From Streptomyces sp. NBC_01451 (lineage in GTDB: Bacteria > Actinomycetota > Actinomycetes > Streptomycetales > Streptomycetaceae), in assembly GCF_036227485.1 (NCBI RefSeq), contig NZ_CP109479.1:6572001-6636000 (forward strand): DNA of 64,000 nt, in the 5' to 3' direction. The position numbers and the translations under genes were made by a program. Shown here piece after piece: positions 10,056 to 18,297 of this stretch; position 1 is the first letter of the stretch, and every line of letters starts with the position of its first letter. Below the pieces are notes generated by a model. The model did no database searches, had not been told where the DNA came from, and saw only the letters and a list, made by a program, of their open reading frames with translations.

Positions 10056-10164
10056 CGCGGGCGCCTTCGGGCGGTGGGGACTGCCGACGACCGCGGGTTC
10101 GACGCGGCCGGTCGCGCGGTTCCCGCGCCCCTGAACGTCAGCACAGGCGGGCTTGTCCGATGAG

Positions 10165-10216
10165 CCGCCCCTTTGAACCGACCTCGCGCGACCCGGGTCG
10201 GTACAAGGGGGCGGTT
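10165..10216 (+). terminator. Long hairpin after the acyl-CoA ligase
   Basis: Arms of about 19-20 bases with one bulge (10165-10183 with 10196-10216), centred on an ACCGACC/GGTCGGT core. The preceding bases 10113-10136 resemble the GC-rich, CGCGCCCCT-type element that recurs in Streptomyces intergenic DNA. Confidence 0.65.
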
Positions 10217-10260
10217 CGTCGTATGCGTGCGCTGCGCCTCGGAGCTGAGGTGCGGATCAT

Positions 10261-10306
10261 GGTCTGCGGTCTGCGGTCTGCGGTCTGCGGTCCGTGATCC
10301 GTGATC
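10261..10306. repeat. Heptamer tandem repeats upstream of the SpoIIE phosphatase
   Basis: GGTCTGC occurs four times in a row (10261-10288), then GGTC, then CGTGATC twice (10293-10306). They lie in the 450-base gap before the SpoIIE-type gene, about 200 bases from its start. The rest of the gap shows no gene. Confidence 0.9.
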
Positions 10307-10507
10307 CGCGGTCTGTTATCCGGGTGAACGTGGCGAGCGGTGGACGCGGATCGGATGCCCGAATCTGTCCGTCTTCGATCACTTCCGTAGCACTGTTCTC
10401 ACTCATGGCGGCCCACTTCGTAACTCGGCGCTTATGGGCGTGGTCGGTCTGTCACTCTGTCCGCGTCCACTGAGGTGTATTCGTACGAACTGCCCGGGGA
10501 GCTGCCC

Positions 10508-12637
10508 ATGGGGGCCATTCCGACGCAACGGGAGACCGTGCCCCGTGCGCCGTCCCGTGCGCCCGGCACGCCCGCGCGACGGGGTGCGGACCGGCGTGCG
10601 GTCGCGCACGCCACGCTCGGCGGCGGCCCCCTAGCTCCCGGCGCCGCCCGAGGCCTCGTACGCGCCGCCCTCGCCGAATGGGCGCGGCTCGGCCTGCCTG
10701 GCGCCGGGGCACTGTCCGACCGGCTCACCGACGATGCCATGGTGGTCGTCAGCGAGCTTGTCACCAACGCCGTCGTCCACGCGGGCACGGACGTGGAGTT
10801 GCAGTGCCGCCTGGAGACGCCGGACGAACCGGAGGAGCGGGCGGAGAGGGCGGACAGGGCGGACAGGGGGGATCGGGCGGACCGGGACAGGGGGGACGAG
10901 GGAGAGGGGGAGGCGGGCGTCGGTGTCGCGCTCGTCGTCGAGGTGTCCGATCATCACCCCTCCCGCGCGCCCCGGGACAGCGGTGTCGAACTCCCTTACG
11001 ACATACCGGAGTACGGGCGTGGCCTTCGCCTCGTCTCCGTACTCTCCGAGGCCTGGGGCGTCACGTACCGCACCGGCGTCAAGACCGTCTGGGCGCGGCT
11101 CCCCGCCGAAGGCATGACGGTCGACGAGGACCTCGACCCGTACGCCGGCACCCAGGCCCTCGGGCACGGGTTACGGGTGGCCGAGGGCCTCGCCCCCGAG
11201 CCGCAGCGCAGCCCGTGTGACCAGGAGTGGCTCAACCACGGCGCCCTCTCCTTCCTCGCCGAGGCCTCGGACCTGCTCGCCGGGCAGCTCGACGAGGACC
11301 TCGTCGCCGCGCTCACCGGGCAGCTCCTCGTGCCGCGCCTCGCCGACTGGTGCGCGGTGTGGCTGGAGGACGAGTCCATGGGGCGCGGCAGCTGGGGCGA
11401 CGGAGAGGGAGGCGGGGACGGGGGGTACACCGGGCCCGGGCCGCGGCTCGCCCGGGTCTGGCACGGCAGCGAGGACCGTATCGAGGAGCTGCGCCGCGTC
11501 CTGGAGAAGGACCCGCCGCGCCCGCCCGACACCACCAGAACCGGGCCGGTCACCGTGCCCTGGCCCGGTGAGGCGCTCGGCGGGCGCGGGGAGACCGGCT
11601 CCGCGCTCGCCTACCGGCTGGTCGCGGGCGGCCGGCCGCTCGGCACGCTGGTCATCGGGCGGGCCGGGACGCTCCGCTTCCCCGACGAGGTCACCGGCCT
11701 GGTCGAGGATCTCAGCCGCCGTGTCGCGCTCGCCATCGGCGCCGCCCGCCAGTACGCCCGCCAGGCCACCATCAGCCGCATCCTCCAGCGCGGGCTGCTG
11801 CCCGGCGCCGTCGCCGAGATCCCCGGCGTCAGCAGCGCCCTCGTCTACGAACCCTGCGACAAGGGCGGGCCCAGCGGCGACTTCTACGACCTCTTCCCGG
11901 CCGGCGACGGCCGCTGGTGCTTCGCCGTCGGCGATGTGCAGGGCAAGGGCCCGGAGGCCGCCGTGGTGATCGGCCTGGCCCGGCCCTGGCTGCGGCTGCT
12001 CGCCCGCGAGGGCTACCGCGTCGCCGACGTCCTCGACCGCCTCAACCAGTTGCTCCTCGACGATGCCACGGAGACGGCGGACGCGGCGGCCCGCGCGCTG
12101 GTCGCCGCGGACGCGCGTCCCGCTGTGCCGGCCGGGGCGACCGGAGCGGCGGGGTCGGCCGCATCGGCCGTCCCCGGTGTCCTGGCCTCGGTACGGCCGG
12201 GCGAGGGGCCGCAGACCCGCTTCCTCTCCCTCCTCTACGGCGAACTCGCGCCCTTCGACGGAGGCGTGCGCTGCACTGTCGCCTCGGCCGGGCATCCGCT
12301 GCCCCTGGTGCTCCGGGCGAGCGGTGAGGTCCGTACCGCCGCCGAACCGCAGACACTGCTCGGGGTCGTCGAGGACGAGACGTACACGAGCGGGAGTTTC
12401 GAGCTGCGGCCCGGCGACAGCCTGCTGTGCGTCACCGACGGGGTGACCGAGCGGCGCTGCGGGCCCCGCCAGTTCGACGACGGCGACGGGCTGGCGACCG
12501 CCCTCGCCGGCTGCGCCGGGCTGAACGCGCAGCTGATCGCGGATCGTATCCGCGAACTCGTGCACGAGTTCGGGGAGAAGCCGCCGGAGGACGATCTGGC
12601 GCTGCTGGTGCTCCAGGCGGAATCGCTCGGCGGGTGA
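10508..12637 (+). CDS. SpoIIE-family PP2C phosphatase with HATPase and GAF domains
   Basis: Signalling protein combining an RsbW-like anti-sigma kinase fold with a PP2C phosphatase, likely part of a partner-switching stress or development circuit. About 709 residues. An N-terminal HATPase_c domain shows ELVTNAVVHA (N box) and YGRGLRLVSVLSEAWG (G box). A GAF-like region follows (about 240-420), then the SpoIIE phosphatase with metal-binding aspartates in GDFYD, GDVQGKG, VTDGVTE and PEDDLALLVL. An Arg-Asp/Glu-rich insertion (10840-10915) built from short DNA repeats interrupts the HATPase domain. I prefer the ATG at 10508, preceded by GGGGAG, over the in-frame GTG at 10475. No sigma or antagonist gene is adjacent, so partners must be elsewhere. 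Confidence 0.88.
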   Translation: MGAIPTQRETVPRAPSRAPGTPARRGADRRAVAHATLGGGPLAPGAARGLVRAALAEWARLGLPGAGALSDRLTDDAMVVVSELVTNAVVHAGTDVELQCRLETPDEPEERAERADRADRGDRADRDRGDEGEGEAGVGVALVVEVSDHHPSRAPRDSGVELPYDIPEYGRGLRLVSVLSEAWGVTYRTGVKTVWARLPAEGMTVDEDLDPYAGTQALGHGLRVAEGLAPEPQRSPCDQEWLNHGALSFLAEASDLLAGQLDEDLVAALTGQLLVPRLADWCAVWLEDESMGRGSWGDGEGGGDGGYTGPGPRLARVWHGSEDRIEELRRVLEKDPPRPPDTTRTGPVTVPWPGEALGGRGETGSALAYRLVAGGRPLGTLVIGRAGTLRFPDEVTGLVEDLSRRVALAIGAARQYARQATISRILQRGLLPGAVAEIPGVSSALVYEPCDKGGPSGDFYDLFPAGDGRWCFAVGDVQGKGPEAAVVIGLARPWLRLLAREGYRVADVLDRLNQLLLDDATETADAAARALVAADARPAVPAGATGAAGSAASAVPGVLASVRPGEGPQTRFLSLLYGELAPFDGGVRCTVASAGHPLPLVLRASGEVRTAAEPQTLLGVVEDETYTSGSFELRPGDSLLCVTDGVTERRCGPRQFDDGDGLATALAGCAGLNAQLIADRIRELVHEFGEKPPEDDLALLVLQAESLGG

Positions 12638-12736
12638 CTCGCGCCCGGGTGTCGGCAGGGCGCCGGGCAAGGGCCCCGGGCACGGGCATCGGGTCCGTCG
12701 GGCGGGCCGCCTCGCCGGTGCTGGACAATGGAGGAC

Positions 12737-13969
12737 ATGCCCTCCGCACTCCCCGACGGCGAACCCGTCCCCGAAGACGGTGCCCTGCCCGCCCCCGCGC
12801 TCGCCGGGGCCGCGGACCGCCCCCTCGCTTTCTACCTCCACGTCCCGTACTGCGCGACCCGCTGCGGCTACTGCGACTTCAACACCTACACGGCGACCGA
12901 GCTGCGCGGCACGGGCGGTGTCCTGGCCTCCCGCGACAACTACGCCGACACCCTGACCGACGAGGTACGGCTGGCCCGGAAGGTGCTGGGCGACGATCCG
13001 CGCCAGGTGCGCACGGTGTTCGTCGGCGGCGGTACGCCGACTCTCCTGGCCGCCGACGATCTCGTACGGATGCTGCGGTCGATCCGCGACGAGTTCGGCC
13101 TCGCGGCGGACGCCGAGGTGACGACCGAGGCGAATCCGGAGTCGGTGGACGAGCGGTATCTGGCCACCCTGCGCGAGGGCGGCTTCAACCGGATCTCGTT
13201 CGGGATGCAGAGCGCGAGGCAGCACGTACTGAAGGTGCTGGACCGTACGCACACGCCGGGGCGCCCCGAGGCGTGTGTCGCGGAGGCGCGGGCCGTGGGG
13301 TTCGAGCACGTGAACCTCGACCTGATCTACGGCACGCCGGGGGAGTCCGACGACGACTGGCGGGCCTCGCTCGAGGCGGTGCTCGGGGCCGGGCCGGATC
13401 ACGTCAGCGCGTACGCCCTGATCGTGGAGGAGGGTACGCAGCTGGCTCGGCGTATCCGCCGGGGCGAGGTGCCGATGACCGACGACGACGTGCACGCGGA
13501 CCGGTATCTGATCGCGGACGAGGTGCTGGGCGCGGCAGGTTACGAGTGGTACGAGGTGTCCAACTGGGCGACTTCGCGCGCTGCCCGGTGCCTCCACAAC
13601 GAGCTGTACTGGCGCGGCGCCGACTGGTGGGGCGCGGGGCCGGGGGCGCACAGCCATGTGGGGGGCGTGCGGTGGTGGAACGTGAAGCACCCGGGCGCCT
13701 ACGCCGGGGCGCTGGCGGCGGGGCGGTCGCCGGGGGCGGGGCGTGAGGTGCTGTCGGAGGAGGACCGGCGGGTGGAGCGGGTGCTGTTGGAGCTGAGGCT
13801 GCGGGAGGGTGTGCCTCTGGCGCTGCTGAAGGACGCCGGGCTGGTGGCTGCGGGGCGGGCGTTGGGGGAGGGGTTGCTGGAGGCGGGGCCCTATGGGGAG
13901 GGGCGGGCGGTGTTGACGTTGCGGGGGCGGTTGCTGGCGGATGCGGTGGTTCGGGACCTGGTGGACTGA
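12737..13969 (+). CDS. hemW: Radical SAM haem chaperone HemW
   Basis: Homologue of the coproporphyrinogen oxidase HemN that acts as a haem chaperone rather than an oxidase. 410 residues. The radical SAM signature CATRCGYCDFNTY supplies the three cluster cysteines (CxxxCxxC), without the fourth Cys of true HemN. The GGGTPT motif and the C-terminal HemN_C domain follow. In many Actinobacteria it lies next to hrcA-dnaJ, as here. Two ATGs compete: 12728 and 12737. I chose 12737 because it begins MPSALPDGEP, the form I recall for this family, although GGAGG is only 2 bases before it. Confidence 0.92.
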   Translation: MPSALPDGEPVPEDGALPAPALAGAADRPLAFYLHVPYCATRCGYCDFNTYTATELRGTGGVLASRDNYADTLTDEVRLARKVLGDDPRQVRTVFVGGGTPTLLAADDLVRMLRSIRDEFGLAADAEVTTEANPESVDERYLATLREGGFNRISFGMQSARQHVLKVLDRTHTPGRPEACVAEARAVGFEHVNLDLIYGTPGESDDDWRASLEAVLGAGPDHVSAYALIVEEGTQLARRIRRGEVPMTDDDVHADRYLIADEVLGAAGYEWYEVSNWATSRAARCLHNELYWRGADWWGAGPGAHSHVGGVRWWNVKHPGAYAGALAAGRSPGAGREVLSEEDRRVERVLLELRLREGVPLALLKDAGLVAAGRALGEGLLEAGPYGEGRAVLTLRGRLLADAVVRDLVD

Positions 13970-14076
13970 GGGGGCGTGGCGGTGGGTTGTTCTCGCCCCC
14001 GCCGCCCCTACCCGTCCCGTCCCTTCCCGTTCCTGGGGGCTGCCGCCCCCAGACCCCCGCTTCGGCCCTGAAGGGG

Positions 14077-14186
14077 CCTCGTCCTCAAACGCCGGACGGG
14101 CTGGAGGGGGCGGCCTCGTCCTCAAGCTCAGGGTGGGCTGGAGGGGCGGCCTCGTCCTCAAGCTCAGGGCGGGCTGGAGGGGGCGG
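14077..14186. repeat. Three tandem 36-37 bp Streptomyces-type intergenic repeats
   Basis: Units at 14077-14113, 14114-14149 and 14150-14186 each start CCTCGTCCTCAA and end GGCTGGAGGGG(G)CGG; a partial fourth starts at 14187. The first unit holds ACGCCGGACGGGCTG, which resembles an element scattered widely between Streptomyces genes. The third unit overlaps the end of the DUF3097 gene. Confidence 0.9.
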
Positions 14187-15012
14187 CCTCGTCCGGTGGT
14201 GCCGTGACGAAGTCGATCAGTTCCTCCACTCGGCCCAGCAGTTCCGGCTCCAGGTCCCTGTACGAACCCACCCGCGCCAGAATCGCCCGCCACACCGCCC
14301 CGGTGTTCTCCGGCCATCCCAGCTCCCGGCACACCCCCGTCTTCCAGTCCTGCCCGTGCGGGATCCGGGGCCAGCCGGGGATGCCCAGGGACGCCGGTTT
14401 CACCGCCTCCCACACGTCGATGTACGGGTGCCCGACCACCAGCGCGTGTTCGCTGGTCACCGCCCGCGCGATCCGGAACTCCTTCGTGCCCGGCACCAGG
14501 TGGTCCACCAGGATGCCCAGGCGGGCGTCCGGGCCGGGGGCGAACTCGGCCACGATCGCGGGGAGGTCGTCGATGCCCTCCAGGTACTCGACGACCACAC
14601 CCTCGACCCGCAGGTCGTCCCCCCACACCTTCTCGACCAGTTCGGCGTCGTGACGCCCCTCGACGTAGATCCGCCCCGCCCGTGCGACCCGTGCCCGGGC
14701 ACCGGGAACCGCCACCGAACCGGAAGCGGTACGGGACGGACGTACGGAAGACGCGCTCGGCGACGGTGACCCGGCGGGGCGTACGAGGGTCACCACCTTG
14801 CCCTCCAGGAGGAAGCCGCCCGGCTCCAGCGGGAACACGCGGTGTTTGCCGAAGCGGTCCTCCAGGGTGACCGTGCCCGCCTCGCAGCGGATCACCGCGC
14901 CGCAGAAGCCCGTACCCGGCTCCTCGACCACCAGGCCCGGGTCCGCGGGGACCTGCGGTACGGGCTTGGGCTTCTTCCACGGCGGGGTCAGGTCCGGAGA
15001 GTACTGGCGCAT
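14164..15012 (-). CDS. DUF3097 family protein with TOPRIM-like motifs
   Basis: Conserved actinobacterial protein of unknown function, 282 residues. The N-terminus MRQYSPDLTPPWKKPKPVPQ is typical of DUF3097. The central and C-terminal part reads like a TOPRIM fold: RIYVEGRHDAELVEKVWG carries a Glu in the position of the catalytic Glu, and LGILVDHLVPGTKE gives an acidic DH pair in place of DxD, as in small nuclease and primase TOPRIM proteins. A basic, Ser-rich linker (around 14690-14770) separates the two halves. The last residues (APSSPP) and stop are encoded by an intergenic repeat. A nuclease or RNA-processing role is my inference from motifs only. Confidence 0.85.
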   Translation of the reverse strand: MRQYSPDLTPPWKKPKPVPQVPADPGLVVEEPGTGFCGAVIRCEAGTVTLEDRFGKHRVFPLEPGGFLLEGKVVTLVRPAGSPSPSASSVRPSRTASGSVAVPGARARVARAGRIYVEGRHDAELVEKVWGDDLRVEGVVVEYLEGIDDLPAIVAEFAPGPDARLGILVDHLVPGTKEFRIARAVTSEHALVVGHPYIDVWEAVKPASLGIPGWPRIPHGQDWKTGVCRELGWPENTGAVWRAILARVGSYRDLEPELLGRVEELIDFVTAPPDEAAPSSPP

Positions 15013-15043
15013 TCGGATGACGATAGGAGAAGCGGTCGTGCCG

Positions 15044-15805
15044 TCAGGTCACCGGCTCCCGCGACACGCCGAAACGCGTTGCCAGGGCGTCCCGTTGGGC
15101 CCGTACGAACCCCGCGTCCACCACCGCGCCGTGGCCGGGCACGTACAGGGCGTCCTCGCCGCCCAGGGCGAGGAGGCGGTCGAGGGCCGCCGGCCAGTGC
15201 GCCGGTTCGGCGTCGGGGCCCGCCTGGGGTTCGCCCGACTCCTCGACCAGGTCGCCGCAGAAGACGACGGCCGGGGTGCCGTCACCGGGTACGACCGCCA
15301 CGAGGTCGCCGCGGGTGTGGCCGGGGCCGACGTTGCTCAGGACGACTCCCGGGCCGTCGCGCAGCTCGACGGTGAGACTTCCCCGGACCTGCTGACGCGG
15401 AACCACCAGGGTGTCCGCCGCCTCCTCCGCCGCCCGGGCGTCCAGACCGTTGCGTACGGCGTCCGCGCACAACGCCGCGCGCCCCACTTCCCCGAATTCG
15501 TCGTTCGGGCCCGGCGCCGCGAACACATGCGCACCCGCGAACGCCGCCGCTCCGAAAACATGATCGAAGTGTGCGTGCGTGAGTGCGAGGAAGCCCACAC
15601 GGCAGCCGGCGAGCTCCTGAGCCTCCAGACGCAGTCTCGCGCCCTCCGCGAGGCTCGATCCCGCGTCGATCAGCAGGGCGCCGCGCGGCCCGGTCACCAG
15701 CCCCACCGTGCAGTCCCAGACCGGCAGCCGGCACCGGCCCACCCCGGCCGCCAGGCGCTCCCAGCCCAGGTCGTCCCACCTCGGCTCTTCCCAAGTCACC
15801 TTCAT
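15044..15805 (-). CDS. MBL-fold metallo-hydrolase
   Basis: Metallo-beta-lactamase superfamily hydrolase, 253 residues, no signal peptide, so cytosolic. The metal site motif HxHxDH is in [11 protein letters not shown]; other ligands are plausible in [18 protein letters not shown] and VPGHG, giving the full set for a dinuclear site. This pattern matches hydroxyacylglutathione-hydrolase-like or quorum-lactonase-like members, but substrate cannot be read from sequence. It lies 31 bases upstream of DUF3097 on the same strand, suggesting a two-gene operon. It is divergent from hrcA. Confidence 0.88.
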   Translation of the reverse strand: MKVTWEEPRWDDLGWERLAAGVGRCRLPVWDCTVGLVTGPRGALLIDAGSSLAEGARLRLEAQELAGCRVGFLALTHAHFDHVFGAAAFAGAHVFAAPGPNDEFGEVGRAALCADAVRNGLDARAAEEAADTLVVPRQQVRGSLTVELRDGPGVVLSNVGPGHTRGDLVAVVPGDGTPAVVFCGDLVEESGEPQAGPDAEPAHWPAALDRLLALGGEDALYVPGHGAVVDAGFVRAQRDALATRFGVSREPVT

Positions 15806-15920
15806 GCAGCGACGCTAGCCGGACACGACATCGCAGGACAGGTCGGTACACGTCGGCAGGCCGGCGCGGGCCGCCCTTGCCGGGGGCGTACCCGACAGCC
15901 GTACACTGGGCCGGGGAACT

Positions 15921-15947
15921 CTGGCACTCGCACACGAAGAGTGCCAG
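15921..15947. promoter_or_regulatory. CIRCE operator for HrcA upstream of hrcA-dnaJ
   Basis: Perfect inverted repeat CTGGCACTC - 9 bases - GAGTGCCAG, a good match to the CIRCE consensus (TTAGCACTC-N9-GAGTGCTAA). A possible promoter, TTGCCG (15877-15882) and TACACT (15902-15907) with 19-base spacing, lies just upstream so bound HrcA would block transcription start. This implies autoregulation of hrcA and heat-shock induction of dnaJ. Confidence 0.93.
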
Positions 15948-16047
15948 GGAAGACCAATGGAGAGCCGAAGAGCCGATGACGGTCCGGGCGGGAGACCGGG
16001 TACCGGGTAGGCGCAACAGGGGACGACAGCAGCTGGAGGTGTGCGCG

Positions 16048-17064
16048 ATGCTCAGTGAACGCAGGCTCGAAGTGCTGCGCGCGATCGTCCAGGACTATGT
16101 CGGCACCGAGGAGCCGGTCGGGTCCAAGGCGCTCACCGAGCGGCACAACCTCGGGGTCTCGCCGGCGACCGTCCGCAACGACATGGCGGCGCTGGAGGAC
16201 GAGGGCTTCATCGCCCAGCCCCACACCAGCGCCGGGCGCATCCCGACCGAAAAGGGCTACCGGCTCTTCGTCGACCGGCTCGCCGGTGTCAAGCCGATGA
16301 CGGCGCCCGAGCGGCGTGCCATCCAGAACTTCCTGGACGGCGCCGTCGATCTCGACGATGTGGTCGGACGGACGGTCCGGCTGCTCGCCCAGCTCACGCG
16401 GCAGGTCGCCGTCGTGCAGTATCCGTCGCTCACCCGGTCCACCGTGCGGCACGTCGAGCTGCTCTCGCTCGCTCCCGCGCGCGTGATGCTCGTGCTGATC
16501 ACGGACACGGGCCGCGTGGAGCAGCGGATGATCGACTGTCCGGCGCCCTTCGGGGAGACCTCTCTGGCGGATCTACGCGCGCGGCTCAACAGCCGGGTCG
16601 CGGGCCGCCGCTTCGCGGACGTGCCGCAGCTCGTGCAGGACCTCCCGGAGGCCTTCGACGCGGAGGACCGGGGCACGGTCGCGACGGTGCTCTCCACCCT
16701 GCTGGAGACGCTCGTCGAGGAGGCCGAGGAGCGGCTGATGATCGGCGGAACCGCCAATCTGACCCGCTTCGGACATGACTTTCCCCTCACTATCAGGCCG
16801 GTCCTGGAAGCCCTGGAGGAACAGGTCGTACTTCTCAAACTCCTTGGTGAGGCCGGGGATTCGAGCATGACCGTACGAATCGGTCACGAGAACAAATACG
16901 AGGGACTCAACTCCACGTCCGTCGTGTCGGTCGGCTACGGTTCGGGCGGCGAGGCAGTCGCCAAGCTCGGCGTGGTCGGACCGACCCGCATGGACTACCC
17001 GGGAACGATGGGAGCGGTACGCGCAGTGGCACGGTACGTCGGACAGATCCTGGCGGAGTCGTAA
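16048..17064 (+). CDS. hrcA: Heat-inducible transcription repressor HrcA
   Basis: Repressor that binds CIRCE and is folded or activated by GroEL. 338 residues, standard length. The N-terminal winged helix is seen in [17 protein letters not shown] and [27 protein letters not shown]; the GAF-like dimer domain follows. Start is the ATG with GGAGG (16035-16039) 8 bases upstream. The CIRCE site 100 bases upstream supports autoregulation. The stop is immediately followed by the dnaJ start (TAAGTG), giving tight translational coupling. Confidence 0.97.
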   Translation: MLSERRLEVLRAIVQDYVGTEEPVGSKALTERHNLGVSPATVRNDMAALEDEGFIAQPHTSAGRIPTEKGYRLFVDRLAGVKPMTAPERRAIQNFLDGAVDLDDVVGRTVRLLAQLTRQVAVVQYPSLTRSTVRHVELLSLAPARVMLVLITDTGRVEQRMIDCPAPFGETSLADLRARLNSRVAGRRFADVPQLVQDLPEAFDAEDRGTVATVLSTLLETLVEEAEERLMIGGTANLTRFGHDFPLTIRPVLEALEEQVVLLKLLGEAGDSSMTVRIGHENKYEGLNSTSVVSVGYGSGGEAVAKLGVVGPTRMDYPGTMGAVRAVARYVGQILAES

Positions 17065-18198
17065 GTGGCCACGGACTACTACGCCGTACTCGGCGTGCGC
17101 CGCGACGCGTCCCAGGACGAGATCAAGAAGGCGTTCAGGAGGCTCGCCCGCGAGCTGCACCCGGACGTCAACCCCGATCCGAAGACGCAGGAGCGGTTCA
17201 AGGAGATCAACGCCGCGTACGAGGTGTTGTCGGACCCGCAGAAGAAGCAGGTCTACGACCTCGGCGGCGACCCCCTCTCGCAGGCGGGCGGCGGCGCGGG
17301 CGGCTTCGGCGCCGGTGGCTTCGGGAACTTCTCGGACATCATGGACGCGTTCTTCGGAACGGCGTCCCAGCGCGGGCCGAGGTCGCGTACGCGACGCGGC
17401 CAGGACGCGATGATCCGGCTCGACATCGAACTCGACGAAGCCGCCTTCGGGACGACCAAGGACATCCAGGTCGACACGGCCGTGGTGTGCGGCACGTGCA
17501 GTGGTGAGGGCGCGGCGCCGGGAACCTCGGCCCAGACCTGCGACATGTGTCGCGGGCGGGGCGAGGTGTCCCAGGTGACGCGGTCCTTCCTCGGGCAGGT
17601 CATGACGTCCCGTCCCTGCCCGCAGTGCCAGGGGTTCGGGACCGTCGTTCCGACACCGTGCCCCGAGTGCGCGGGCGACGGGCGGGTGCGGTCGCGCCGG
17701 ACGCTCACCGTGAAGATCCCCGCGGGGGTCGACAACGGTACGAGGATCCAGCTCGCCGGTGAGGGCGAGGTGGGGCCCGGTGGTGGTCCCGCCGGTGACC
17801 TCTACGTCGAGATCCACGAGCTGCCGCACGCGCAGTTCCAGCGGCGCGGGGACGACCTGCACTGCACGGTGACCCTTCCGATGACGGCGGCGTCACTGGG
17901 CACGAAGGTGCCGCTGGAGACGCTCGACGGGCTGGAGGAGGTCGACATCCGTCCGGGCACGCAGTCCGGGCAGTCGATTCCCCTGCACGGACGGGGAGTC
18001 ACGCATCTTCGGGGCGGCGGGCGTGGTGACCTCCTGGTGCATGTCGAGGTCATGACTCCGTCGAAGCTTGATCCCGAGCAGGAGCGGTTGCTGCGTGAGC
18101 TGGCGAAGCTGCGGGGCGAGGAGCGGCCCATGGGGCAGTTCCAGCCTGGGCAGCAGGGGCTGTTCTCGCGGCTGAAGGACGCGTTCAACGGACGCTGA
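17065..18198 (+). CDS. dnaJ: Chaperone DnaJ
   Basis: Hsp40 co-chaperone that stimulates DnaK ATPase and binds unfolded clients. 377 residues. J domain with HPD at residues 33-35, a Gly/Phe-rich linker (GGGAGGFGAGGFGNF), four zinc-finger repeats (CGTCSGEG, CDMCRGRG, CPQCQGFG, CPECAGDG) and the C-terminal client-binding domains. Starts with GTG directly after the hrcA stop. Being linked to hrcA rather than dnaK-grpE, it corresponds to the second DnaJ of Streptomyces (often called DnaJ2). Heat-shock regulated through CIRCE. Confidence 0.97.
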   Translation: MATDYYAVLGVRRDASQDEIKKAFRRLARELHPDVNPDPKTQERFKEINAAYEVLSDPQKKQVYDLGGDPLSQAGGGAGGFGAGGFGNFSDIMDAFFGTASQRGPRSRTRRGQDAMIRLDIELDEAAFGTTKDIQVDTAVVCGTCSGEGAAPGTSAQTCDMCRGRGEVSQVTRSFLGQVMTSRPCPQCQGFGTVVPTPCPECAGDGRVRSRRTLTVKIPAGVDNGTRIQLAGEGEVGPGGGPAGDLYVEIHELPHAQFQRRGDDLHCTVTLPMTAASLGTKVPLETLDGLEEVDIRPGTQSGQSIPLHGRGVTHLRGGGRGDLLVHVEVMTPSKLDPEQERLLRELAKLRGEERPMGQFQPGQQGLFSRLKDAFNGR

Positions 18199-18204
18199 GG
18201 TGGT

Positions 18205-18233
18205 GGGGGCGGGCTCTCCGGGAGCGCGCCCCC
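18205..18233 (+). terminator. Terminator hairpin after dnaJ
   Basis: GGGGGCG (18205-18211) pairs with CGCCCCC (18227-18233), and inner GCTC/GAGC extends the stem around a 5-base loop, 6 bases past the dnaJ stop. No T-tract. Confidence 0.6.
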
Positions 18234-18297
18234 AGCCCCCTTTCGCGCCGCAGGGGCCTGATTCGGACTTGTGGTGGGGACGTGACAACATGCCGTC

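Noticed and set aside
14077..14186. CRISPR-like spacing of three repeats
   Set aside because: The units are directly adjacent with no unique spacers, and no cas gene is near; they match a common Streptomyces intergenic element.
11171..14980. 1269-codon open frame on the minus strand
   Set aside because: It is the antisense shadow of the SpoIIE-type gene and hemW; high GC keeps wrong frames open, and its residues are Arg/Pro/Gly-rich without domains.
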